From NCBI RefSeq assembly GCF_963662255.1, contig NC_085055.1, positions 791,979 through 855,978 of the forward strand: 64,000 nt of DNA, given 5' to 3'. Of this stretch, positions 13,201 to 22,864 are shown piece by piece. Position 1 is the stretch's first letter; each line of letters starts with the position of its first letter. Source of the DNA: Cinclus cinclus. Taxonomy: Eukaryota > Chordata > Aves > Passeriformes > Cinclidae. A program made the translations under genes and the position numbers. The notes below the pieces were generated by a model that worked only from the letters and a program-made list of their open reading frames with translations, had not been told where the DNA came from and did no database searches.

Positions 13201-14049
13201 GTATTAATGTGCTATCAAACCGCCTCAGCAGAATTGTCTTTCTTGGCCGGGAGCTGAACAAAAGAGCTTTTCTACTGAGAATAGTAATTCCAGTTCTAAA
13301 TGGCAATATAGGAAGAAGACAAGATTGCTCCCTGCTGTAATTAGAACAAGTTTTCCAGGATTGTGTGTTATCTTTAGACTCTGGAAGTTTAGTTGCTCTG
13401 CTAGGATTAATACGTCACCTCCATTAACTCCAATTATTGCTGCGCTGTATTGCTACCACAAACCATTTGCATATTCTGGAATACAGAAAGGACTCCAGAA
13501 CAGCTTCATTATCCTTGTTGGTTTATGATATTAATAAGGTAAAAAGGGAGAAGCAAAGATGTGCAGGATTCAGGCCTCTGGGGCTCTGTGGGATTCCCAT
13601 GGGACATGGCCCGGGGCAGCCGGACGTGGCGCTGCCACCTCCCGTGCTGGACCCTGACCACAGCTCCCAGTGCTGAGTACAGAATTGCCATCTTTTCCCA
13701 CTGTGCCATTCTGCCTCCCAAAGTTCATACCCTGTCGGGACTCTGGCTCCCTGGGGCACACACGATGCTCTGTGAGATCTAGTTAATTAGCCCACGAACA
13801 GCTTTTGTTTTCAAGACGGCAAAATGTCAGCTCAGAAATAAAAATGCAGAGAGGAGCCGGCTCCTCCTGTGCTGGAGGGGAGGGAGCTGCTGCCCCGGCC
13901 ACAGCGGGCACTGAGGAGCCTTCTGGAGGAACTGGAACACAGCTTGATTCTGTCACCCCCAAAATTGTGGGGTGACAGTCTCCGGGGACAGCAGCTGCCA
14001 CTCTGCAAGGACAGGAAGCACAGGACAGAAACACCATCAGAGCTTAGAG
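10261..14049. other. Intergenic unique DNA, no gene recognised
   Basis: Mixed composition. AT-rich blocks at 10.67-10.93 kb and 12.58-12.84 kb and the block 13.08-13.53 kb look like single-copy non-coding DNA. The intervening GC-richer parts contain only short ORFs without recognisable domains. Confidence 0.5.
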
Positions 14050-14350
14050 TCACAGAACCACAGGATCATTTAGGCTGGAAAAACTCTCCAAGACCGTGCA
14101 ATCCCCCACACCGTTTACCCCGTTGGGCTCTCCAGTGCCACATCCACAGGGCTTTTAAATCCCTCCAGGATGGGGACTCCACCATCGCCCTGGGCAGCTG
14201 TGCTGGGGCTGGACCAAAAGGGTTCTTTTGGTGAGGAAATTTTCCCAGTATTCAGCCTAAGAGTCCTCTGGCACAACCTGGGTTTGTTTTCCCCTTGTCC
14301 TGCCCTTGTTCTGAGGGAGCAGAGCCCGATCCCACCCGCACCCTCCCGCA
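14050..14350 (-). mobile_element. CR1-type LINE fragment, minus orientation
   Basis: The plus strand starts with CACAGAACCACAGGATCATT and continues with a diverged copy of the CR1 3' region: GCCACATCCACAGG, GATGGGGACTCCACCATC, CCTGGGCAGC, GAGGAAATTTTCCCAGTATT. The 3' terminus is therefore at the low coordinate. It is more diverged than the copy at 9.7 kb and from a different CR1 subfamily. No intact reading frame. Confidence 0.82.
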
Positions 14351-16449
14351 GGGAATTGTGCAGAGCCAGCTCCTTTCTCCCGCTCTCCTGCGGCCACATC
14401 CCGCTGGCAGCTGCTCGGCTCAGACCTGCTCCCGCCAGCCCTGCGTGTCCTATCTGCCACAGACACGCCTAATTATTCCTGTCAGCTCTTGAGCTGCCAT
14501 TTCTCAGGCTTGTTTTCCGCAGGAAAGGGCAAACAGTGGCGGCCGAGGCTGGCAGCGAGGGGAGGATCCGCGGCCGGGCTGCCCAGGGGACACGAACTCC
14601 TTCCTGCACCGGAGCAGCTCCTGAGCTGCCCTGGGGCTGCCGCAGAGCTGCCCACCAGAAACCGGCTCTTCACAAGGGGAAAAGGGAATATTGTTGTTAA
14701 GGGGATATTGTAAACTGTTTTATACACTGCAGGCAGAAGTATTTTTAAATAAAATAAATTGTATTTTGGGCTCCCGTGGAATGCCTGCAGGGTGTATAAA
14801 CGAGTACTGGGAAGAGATGCTGTCTTCTGTGACACATGAAAAAGGAGTAAGAGAAGCTTCAGGGACTGAAGAAAGAAAAAAATGTGGTAAAGTGCTGTTT
14901 GACCTAAAGAGTTTCCGAAAGTGAAGGCGAATGGAGCTCTCCAGGAGCCAATAGGTAGGTCACAAGCCAATTGAGGTAAAACGTGAAATAGGCATTTTTG
15001 CAGCAGGTAAGGAGTCCTGTGGTGGGGAGTTGAGAGCAGTTCAATCTCCAAGCTCTGTGCTTGCCGTGCGAGCTCTGTGCTCTCTCTGCAATCCCTGTTC
15101 TCACCTGTCCTTTCCACAGCACTCCCGAGTGAGATGCAGCATGCCTTAGCTCCTCTCTGGCTGTGTATATGTGTATACATGTACATATTCTCCCTCTCTA
15201 CCAGCAGGCGTTGTGATGACCATTTACAAGGGTTCCTTCCACCAGCTCTCAGCACCTGGTTTGGGCCCCTTGTTCATACCAGCACACCCTGAGATCCTGA
15301 AATCTGAGTCTTCCCAAGAACCAGCACCAACAGGTAGGAACAGCTGGATCCAGGAGCAGCCTGTTCCCTTCACACTCCCCCACACCACAACGGCTCAGCA
15401 CTAATTGGACTGACTGGGAATTTCCATTTGTGCTCCAGCACAATTTGGTTCCTCGTTAGGGATATATCATCCGTTTGGGTTAAATCAGCTGCTAACAGAA
15501 CAAAACATTCAGTTTAATGGAAATCAGTGGTATAAAATCCCAGATTTTGCAGAAAGTGCATTAAGAGGCAGAACTGGAAGGAATTCAGCTCCAGCTCTAC
15601 CAGACAGAAACCGAGTCAGCTCCAGGCATATGCTGGAGTGATGGAGGGAAAGGTGCTAATGCAACATGCTTCACGTTGTGCTCCAAAATAAGAACAGCTC
15701 GGCGTGGCAAGCAGGAAGGCACTCATTTGCTGGCTGTGGAAGAAGGCATAGAACAGTGTGGCTGAGAAAAAATCTGCCTCATTCTTTACTCATGCGTTTG
15801 GACCTTTTGCAGCTGAAGCACTGCAGCCAGAATGTGCAAACTGTTGTACCCAGGATGTGAGATCTCCATTCCCAGTGCTGGAAGGCTCTGCAGGGCCATG
15901 CTGAGGTGCAGGCTGCCCGAGAGGGCAGGGGTGGTCTGCCTGGACAGCACAGGCTGCTCGGGTCCTGAGATTTCCCATGGGACACTGCCGGGGCAGGGAG
16001 GCAGCTTGGTGCCCGGAATCAGTGTCAGCCACTGTTGCAAACAGTTCAGCGGCCCACCCTTCCAAAGAGCCACTGAAAAATGAGATGGCACTTAGAAAAA
16101 GGTTACAGGGATGAGTCAGGTATCTTGGAAAATCCTGCCCTGCCACGGAAGACTAAATAAATTGTGGCTTCACATCAGATTATAAATCTGAGTTTGGAGT
16201 GTTTAGTAACAGATCAAGAGCAGCTTGAGGGAAGGGAAGGATGGATCTGGTACAGAGCCCTTCTGCCTTAAGTATTTGCACTTTTGTATTCATCCTTCAG
16301 CATGAACACTGGTACCTCAGGAATGTCCTGCCAGTCCAGCTGTCACCTCTCCATGTAGCCAGGGATTGCCCGGGGGTGTCTCTCTGTTGTGTCAGCGTTC
16401 CCCCTGAGGTCAGTGAGACCTGCAGATGGCTGGGCAGCACACGTGGAAC
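14351..16449. other. Intergenic DNA, no gene recognised
   Basis: GC-rich to about 14.66 kb, then mixed. A 257-codon minus-strand open frame (14482-15255) has no recognisable domain and its composition follows the local base content, so I do not call it a gene. Confidence 0.5.
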
Positions 16450-16560
16450 ATCCTCCCAGTACCACACCAATCCTCCTCCCAGTTCCACACCAATCCTCCT
16501 CCCAGCACAACACCAATCCTCCTCCCAGCACAACACCAATCCTCCTCCCAGCACACCATC
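16450..16560. repeat. 23-bp minisatellite, about 4-5 copies
   Basis: Core ACCAATCCTCCTCCCAG followed by a short variable spacer (TTCCAC or CACAAC). The period is not a multiple of three, so the translated reading shifts frame each copy (NPPPS, TPILLP, HQSSSQ). Confidence 0.88.
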
Positions 16561-18009
16561 AGTTCTCCTCCTGGCACCATCACCTCCTGCTGCTCTCCAT
16601 GGCCCGTGCCCATGCCTGCACCTCAGCCTGGCCCCAGCACCAGCACAAAGCCCAGAAATGCCTCCTTCCCCACAGCTATGTGCTCCCCCAGTTGCTGCTC
16701 CAACCTTTTGTCTTTCCAGCCTGGATTTACGGCGCTGCTTAGGTAACTGAGGGAAACAGGCTGGAGTTCATAGTGCATGTTTGCTGATGCTATCGGCATG
16801 ACTCAAAATTTGCTCGACAGGAAACTCAGGGAAGCTGCTGCGAGAAGCTGCGGTGAGCAGTGGCACTGAGAAGTCACTAGTGAAACGGCTCTTACAAAGG
16901 GACAGAGAAACTAAAAGGTTTGTCCTCTATTAATAGCATCGGTTTGCATGTTTTATTACTTTCATACACAATAATCCAAGTCCTTCATTAAAATAAATTC
17001 TGCTTTGGGTCATGCAGCTGATTCTCAGAGGAACAAGATGGCTTTTCCCTAAGCTGGCGTGGTAGGCTTGATATCATTGTACTGCATTTGCCATGTGTCT
17101 GGCTCGTGGGTTGGGTGTTTGCTTTCCTGGGAATATGAAGACTCAGGATTCATTTTTTCAGTGCTCTCAAATCCTAGAGGGCACCACAGAACAGCTCTGC
17201 AAACCAGGCTCACTGTACAGCATGGATTTTACAGGTGTTTCACTTCTTGTCTCCTTTTTTGCTTTCCTTTCTCTTCACATTCATTTTGTATTAAAATAGA
17301 AAAGAATCTTAAAGTACTGAATAAGCAGTTATTAGTGGATAAATACAGAAGGGAAAAAAAAAACGTTAACATACAAGAAGGAAAGGTATTATATTTACAA
17401 AACTGAAGCTGTTGCTTTGACATTGTAGTTTAAGTCACCCCAAAAGTGAAGCCAGGCCAGCGACTCCATCTGCAGCCACTTGCATATTCCCACAGGGGTA
17501 CAATATGCAGCTGATTTCCCAATTAAGCTTTCCCAGCAAAGAAGTTTTATAATTTAAACAGACTCAAAAGTTTGAGAAATGAATACATATTCATGAAGGA
17601 CTAATAACACTCCGTCTAGAACACAGCTTTGAGCTGAGAGCAGCTCTGACTGGCTCATGTCTCACCCACCACACTTAGCGAAAATGGGAACGAGGAAGAA
17701 ATGGCTGAAACCAGCAGATTGTGTTTTGCCAAGACAATAAATAATAACCATATTCTGACTCAAGTGCCAAATGTATAGCGCTTAATTAGAGGTCAGTAGA
17801 GCATATTTCTGCTCAGCTGTTCCATTTACAGCAATTAACATGTTCGTGTCACTTAAACTGGGTTGCAGAGCAGATTTCAAAGGGTTGAGTGAAAGCAGAA
17901 TCAGGGAAGGACTGTTCCACCTCAGGCAGCAGCTCGGAAGCAGCACCCTTGGCACCCACCCACTGGCAAAGACGTGGGACAGAGAGGTCTCAGCCCTGGT
18001 GCACCACGC
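16561..18009. other. Distal upstream flank of P2RY1
   Basis: AT-rich from about 16.75 to 17.8 kb with motifs such as TTTGCAT, TTCATTAAAATAAATT, CAATTAAGC and ATTCATGAAGGACTAATAAC. No coding gene. The region is a reasonable place for P2RY1 enhancers, which is inference from position and composition only. Confidence 0.45.
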
Positions 18010-18941
18010 TGCCCCATCCCCCTGAGGGCTAAACGGACCCCGTCCCATCGCTGCGGGAGCCGAAGAGACCCTGCCCCGTGCCCCTGAGGGCTAAAGGGAC
18101 CCTGTCTGCGGCCATCGCTCCCTGTCCCGCCTGCCCGGGCTGTGCGGTGACACCGTCAGCCGCCGGTGGCCGTGCCCGGGCTCCACGGCCGCCGCACCGC
18201 GCGGGCTCCACCGCCGCCTCCTGCCCAGCGCGGGCGCTTTCCGAGCTCGGCGCGCCGGACGCCCCGGGGCAGGCAGGGGCAGCGCCGGTCCCCGTCCCCG
18301 GCGGGCGCGGCAGCACCGCCCGTGCGGGGGCGGTGCGGGGGGCGGGCGCACCGGGGCCGAGCCGCGCCTCGTCCCGCCCGGCTCAGTCCGGCGGGGCCGT
18401 GCCCGAGCCCGTGCCCGCCGAGGGGCCGCGCTCCGCGGCGCCGCCGCCGCTCCCGGCCCTGCCCGGCCATGGGCACCGGGGCAGCCGCGGCCGGGACGCC
18501 GCCCCCCGCGGGCGGGCGCTGCTGGCGGCGCGGAGCGGCGGGCGCGGGCTGAGAAGACGACGACGAGGTGGAGGAGGAGGAGGAGGAGGAGGAGGCAGGT
18601 GGGGCGGCCCCGGCGCTGCTGCAGCCGGGCTGGGGTGCGGCGGGGCCGGGGGCGGAGGGGCTCGGCGGGCGGGCAGAGGGAACCGGGACGGGGCGGCAGC
18701 CGCGGGGGCGGCGGCGATCGCCGAGGGGCGCGGGTGGATTTGCCGCTCCCTGCCCTCGTTCGGCCCCGTTCCTGCCGCCGCCCTGTCACTGTCCCCGTCC
18801 CTGTCCCCGTCCCCGCTCCAGCCCGCGGAGCGGGACGGGGAGCGGAGCGGGGCCCGGCACCGCCGCTTGGAAACCTCTGAGGAAAAGCAGGGCAGGGCTC
18901 ACCTTCCAGCTACGTTTCCGTTGCTCTCTTTATTTTTTTAG
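18010..18941 (+). promoter_or_regulatory. P2RY1: CpG island / probable promoter and 5' UTR region of P2RY1
   Basis: A very GC- and CpG-rich block directly upstream of P2RY1, ending about 70 bases before the start codon. It contains a two-copy duplication 62 bases apart (CTGAGGGCTAAA at 18022 and 18084), a GAG triplet run and many CCGCC/GGCGGG boxes. No TATA box is evident, in keeping with a CpG-island promoter. The transcription start cannot be placed from sequence. A 3'-splice-like pyrimidine tract ending TTTTTTTAG lies at 18921-18941, so part of this block may be an intron in the 5' UTR. The large overlapping ORFs on both strands are GC artefacts. Confidence 0.65.
18565..18597. repeat. (GGA)n triplet microsatellite
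   Basis: Run of GGA/GAG triplets inside the P2RY1 upstream island, giving poly-Glu or poly-Gly in false frames. Confidence 0.85.
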
Positions 18942-19013
18942 ATGCGTTACTGTGCCTGTACAGACTTCGTTGCTTCGCCTCGGACCGATGTGACGCTGGG
19001 GGAAGGATCATGA
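18942..19013 (+). promoter_or_regulatory. Candidate uORF, 23 codons, stop overlaps P2RY1 start
   Basis: ATG at 18942 opens a frame beginning MRYCACTDFVAS and ending GEGS, stopped by TGA at 19011-19013. The P2RY1 ATG is at 19010-19012, so start and stop share the tetranucleotide ATGA. If the mRNA includes this segment, the arrangement could favour termination-reinitiation or limit P2RY1 translation. The ATG context is weak on the genomic sequence (T at -3). If the candidate splice acceptor just before it is used, the ATG would be the first triplet of the exon. Translation is not proven. Confidence 0.45.
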
Positions 19014-20101
19014 CCGAAGTCCTTCTCTCTGCTGCTCTGAACGGAACTGAACCCAACCTGTTATCCAGCAGCAGCTGGTCTGCGGGAAACGTCACCACCA
19101 AGTGCTCCCTGACCAAAACCGGCTTCCAGTTCTATTACCTGCCCACCGTCTACATTTTGGTCTTCATCACTGGGTTTTTGGGCAACAGCGTGGCTATCTG
19201 GATGTTTGTCTTCCACATGAGGCCTTGGAGCGGCATCTCGGTTTACATGTTCAACTTGGCACTAGCCGATTTCTTGTATGTCTTGACTCTGCCCGCCCTC
19301 ATCTTTTACTACTTCAACAAAACAGACTGGATCTTCGGAGATATCATGTGCAAGCTGCAGAGGTTCATCTTCCACGTGAACCTGTACGGCAGTATCCTGT
19401 TCCTGACCTGCATAAGCGTGCACAGGTACACGGGAGTGGTGCACCCCTTGAAGTCGCTAGGGAGGCTGAAGAAGAAGAACGCGATGTACATCAGCAGCCT
19501 GGTCTGGGTCCTTGTGGTGGCCGTGATTTCTCCAATACTCTTCTATTCGGGAACAGGGATAAGGAAAAATAAAACCATAACGTGCTACGACACCACGGCT
19601 GATGATTACCTGAGAAGTTACTTCATTTATAGCATGTGCACCACAGTGCTGATGTTCTGCATCCCCTTCATAGTGATTCTCGGTTGCTATGGGCTCATCG
19701 TGAAAGCTTTGATTTACAAAGATTTGGACAATTCTCCTCTCAGGAGAAAATCGATTTACCTGGTCATTATTGTGTTGACGGTCTTTGCAGTGTCTTACCT
19801 TCCCTTCCATGTGATGAAAACCTTAAATCTAAGGGCCAGGGTGGATTTTCAAACCCCAGATATGTGTGCCTTCAACGATAAGGTTTATGCCACTTACCAA
19901 GTGACAAGGGGCCTGGCCAGCCTCAACAGCTGCGTTGACCCCATCCTTTACTTCCTGGCAGGTGACACCTTCCGAAGGCGGCTTTCCCGGGCCACCAGAA
20001 AATCATCCAGAAGGAGCGAACACAATGTGCAGTCCAAAAGTGAGGAAATGACTCTCAATATTTTATCAGAGTATAAACAGAATGGAGATACCAGTTTGTG
20101 A
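19010..20101 (+). CDS. P2RY1: P2Y purinoceptor 1 (ADP receptor, class A GPCR)
   Basis: Plasma-membrane receptor for extracellular ADP that couples mainly to Gq and phospholipase C. The 363-residue frame is uninterrupted in one exon; the human protein has 373, the difference lying in the extracellular N-terminus. Seven membrane segments lie at about 42-68, 78-102, 114-137, 158-179, 204-228, 250-272 and 290-315. Visible signatures are GNSVAIW in TM1, LALAD in TM2, HRY (138-140) in place of DRY, FxxxYLPFH in TM6 and DPILY (310-314) in place of NPxxY. Cysteine pairs expected to bond are C32-C286 and C114-C192. Ligand-site positions match the family: R118, H267, K270, Q297, R300, S304. Possible N-glycosylation sites are N11, N27, N103 and N187. 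The tail ends DTSL, a PDZ-binding motif. The start is fixed by the MTEVL N-terminus shared with orthologues and has A at -3. P2RY4 or other P2Y members are excluded by near-identity through TM2-TM3 and the C-terminus. Confidence 0.98.
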   Translation: MTEVLLSAALNGTEPNLLSSSSWSAGNVTTKCSLTKTGFQFYYLPTVYILVFITGFLGNSVAIWMFVFHMRPWSGISVYMFNLALADFLYVLTLPALIFYYFNKTDWIFGDIMCKLQRFIFHVNLYGSILFLTCISVHRYTGVVHPLKSLGRLKKKNAMYISSLVWVLVVAVISPILFYSGTGIRKNKTITCYDTTADDYLRSYFIYSMCTTVLMFCIPFIVILGCYGLIVKALIYKDLDNSPLRRKSIYLVIIVLTVFAVSYLPFHVMKTLNLRARVDFQTPDMCAFNDKVYATYQVTRGLASLNSCVDPILYFLAGDTFRRRLSRATRKSSRRSEHNVQSKSEEMTLNILSEYKQNGDTSL

Positions 20102-22345
20102 ACAAATGAAGAAGGTTTGGGAACAGTTTGAAAAAATCCTCCGCTTTGAGGCAGTAGGAGACTGTAGGGCTTACAAGTGTGTGAGGAAAATCTACCAATC
20201 TCAAATTTTTTTTAGATAAAGCCTCATTTTCTGGTCTTAGCAAAAGCTTAACAAAGTCAGCGGAAGAATTTTAATGGAAAATAATGTGTCAAAATTCAGC
20301 TTTCCTTCAGTAGTTTCATTTATTTCTGACTTGTGTCAGATAAAGTAAAATGAAATAAATCCCCTAAAGGAGGAGAGCAATCCAAGTGCATCTGGTTTAA
20401 TGACTTAGTCTCCCACGTTTGAAAATGTTCTCAGTCAGCCTGTCTTTAAAAATAGGAAATAAAAATAAGAGCAGTGTCTTGTCTTCTGAGGCTCAGTCAC
20501 AGACCAGGCTTTCTGCTCACTCGCTGTTGTACGCAAGGATTTAAATCAAAGTCATGATGCAGTTATCATTTTCAGTTCTATTATTTTTTCATCTAGTGCT
20601 GATAATGACTTGATATTTCGGTGGCATTTATGGTTCAGTCCTCTTTCAGTGCCGGTGTTTTACTCGAGGTAGGCTTTACTGGTGTGTGCATGGTTGTGTT
20701 TTAGGATCGCGATGGTTGTTCTTGGCAAGCCTGGCCCCCTCAGCGGCCAGGGCTCCCCGGTGCCCGGGCCCCTCAGCACCAGAGGCGTCCCCGGGCGCTG
20801 CCGGGCACGCGGGCGCTGCCGGCCGTGGGGAGCGGGGCCGTGCGGGGTCACGGCTCCGTGCGGGGTCGCGGCTCAGGGGGCCGAGGGCCCGGTCCTGTCC
20901 CCGTGCCCAGGGCAGTGGCGCGGTGCCAGCCGCAGGGACCGGCCCGGCGTGGTCTGGCTGGAGCCGCCCGGCCCAGGGGCCGCTGGCACCGCGCTGGCAC
21001 CGGAGCTTGTGCGGAACCCGAGATGGGTGTGCTGGGGACAGCTGAGCCTGGAGGCCAGCGGGGAACACGAGCTCCACAGACCTGCCCTTGGAGAACCACC
21101 ATGGTTCTGCTCTTGCAGGCTTTGCAGATAACACAGGAGTCGTGTCCCAAGAACAGTGTCTATTAAAATGGATAATATAAATGGATTATATATATATAAT
21201 ATATATAACAGTAATGGGGGAAAATAATTTTTTTGTACTTTGACAAAAGTATTAAAAAGATGTTGCTATATACTACAGGCTAAATCTGGCCCTTTACTAT
21301 AGGCCTTCTCCAAGTGTGAAATAGTTCATCCAAAATTAGCCAAACTGCAACATTGTGTAACACAAGAGCTAGTGTTCAGGCACAGATGAAATTCTACATG
21401 GGCAGTCTCATTCGTTTCTCATATTTTTAATAAATGTATTTGAAAATATTTTGTGCTAAAAGCAGTAAAAAAGCATGCTCTGAGTTATGAATTTCAGTGT
21501 ACAAAATTAAGTTCGATGTAATCCTAAGGGTGATTTTTAACAGATCTTTGTTCCTCTGGTCTGCATCACAAGAGTAAAATATTTATATTTTACTTACCAA
21601 TTTCCAGTGATTGGTTACAAATGAGAGTAGCTCTAGTTATTTTTTGACAACATTGTTAAGCAGCTTCTGTTCACATGTACGGCTTCCTCTGCAGAGTCCC
21701 TATTTATTGAACTTATTTATTAGAATGCTAAATGTAAAGTTTGTAAAGTGTGGTTCTCTGTGGTCATATTCAGAATTGGGCATTAATGGAAAATTGAAGA
21801 GCATGTTTCAATCACTGTAATACTGTGTCTTCTAACAGAACATCTTTATAATAAACTCAATTCCACCCTGACTATTCACTGCTGATATGTAATGTAGTGA
21901 TAAATTAAACTACTGATTTATAGCCTAGAGGTAAATGAAACTCCAGCTTAGGAAGCCTCTTAAAGCAATGTGGAGAGCTCATTTAGCCCTATGAAAAATG
22001 TAAAGGTAGTGAAGAAATCTTAAGCAAGGGTCAATTGCTAATTAATCCTGACTGACAAAGCCTGTGGAACAGCACAGACTATTTATATACCACAGAAAGA
22101 GCCTGATTCACAATAAATGACTTCTCCTATTATGTGATTATTAGAGGCTTCATTCAGCTGAGGCACGTCTTGTTTGGAATGGCAGATGAATTACACAGAG
22201 AGGGAGCATAAAAATAGGATATTCTTTGATTCTGCTTCTCCCTGTTGAAAATCCTGTTTCTTTTTGTGGTCAGTTTCTCGCTTTCAATTAGGAAATAAAA
22301 TGTTCACGAGTTGATGTTTGACAGAAGGTCCCCAGCAGGATGCAG
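20102..22345 (+). other. Probable P2RY1 3' UTR and downstream flank
   Basis: AT-rich sequence with several AATAAA hexamers (20354-20359, 20458-20463, 21429-21434, 21850-21855), any of which could end the transcript; the sequence does not say which is used. A GC-rich block at 20.74-21.07 kb interrupts it (listed separately). The AT-rich stretch 21.1-22.3 kb resembles conserved single-copy DNA. No second gene seen. Confidence 0.5.
20740..21075. other. GC/CpG-rich block inside the AT-rich P2RY1 3' flank
   Basis: Abrupt switch to GC-rich, CpG-rich sequence with a two-copy 18-bp repeat (CCGTGCGGGGTC at 20838 and 20856). Open frames on both strands are compositional. No TE or gene recognised. It may be a lineage-specific insertion or a small CpG island. 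Confidence 0.5.
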
Positions 22346-22349
22346 GTCC

Positions 22350-22864
22350 TCAGGCCCATAGGTCCACAGACCTACAGACCCACAGACCTACAGACCCACA
22401 GACCCACGGACCCACAAACTCACAGACTCACGGACCCACAGACCTACAGACCCACAGACTCACAGACCTACGGACCCACGGACCCACAGACCCACAGACC
22501 TACAGACCCACAGACCTACGGACCCACAGATCCACAGACTCACAGACCCATGGACCCACAAACTCACAGACTCACGGACCCACAGACCTACAGACCTACG
22601 GACCCACAGATCCACAGACTCACAGACCCACGGACCTACAGACCCACAGACCCACGGACCCACAAACTCACAGACTCACGGACCCACAGACCTACAGACC
22701 CACAGACTCACAGACCTACAGACCTACGGACCCACAGACTCACAGACCCACAGACCTACAGACTCACAGACCTACGGACCCACGGACCCACAGACTCACA
22801 GACCTACAGACCCACAGACCCACAAACTCACAGACTCACGGACCCACGGACCCACAGACCCAGG
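22350..22864. repeat. Degenerate 8-bp minisatellite (CAGACCYA)n, about 64 copies
   Basis: Head-to-tail octamers CAGACCCA, CAGACCTA, CAGACTCA, CGGACCCA and CAAACTCA in a mixed order. Larger blocks (for example the run containing CCCACAAACTCACAGACTCA) recur several times, which shows internal block duplication. Three octamers make eight codons, so low-complexity frames run across it (TDPQTHRP on plus, VCGSVGLW on minus). These are not proteins. Confidence 0.95.

Noticed and set aside
14482..15255. 257-codon minus-strand ORF
   Set aside because: No recognisable domain, no repeat origin and composition follows the local DNA; insufficient to call a gene without conservation or transcript evidence.
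18078..18941. 287-codon plus-strand ORF upstream of P2RY1 and 232-codon antisense ORF
   Set aside because: Ala/Gly/Arg-rich translations of a CpG island in several frames; no domain and not in frame with P2RY1.
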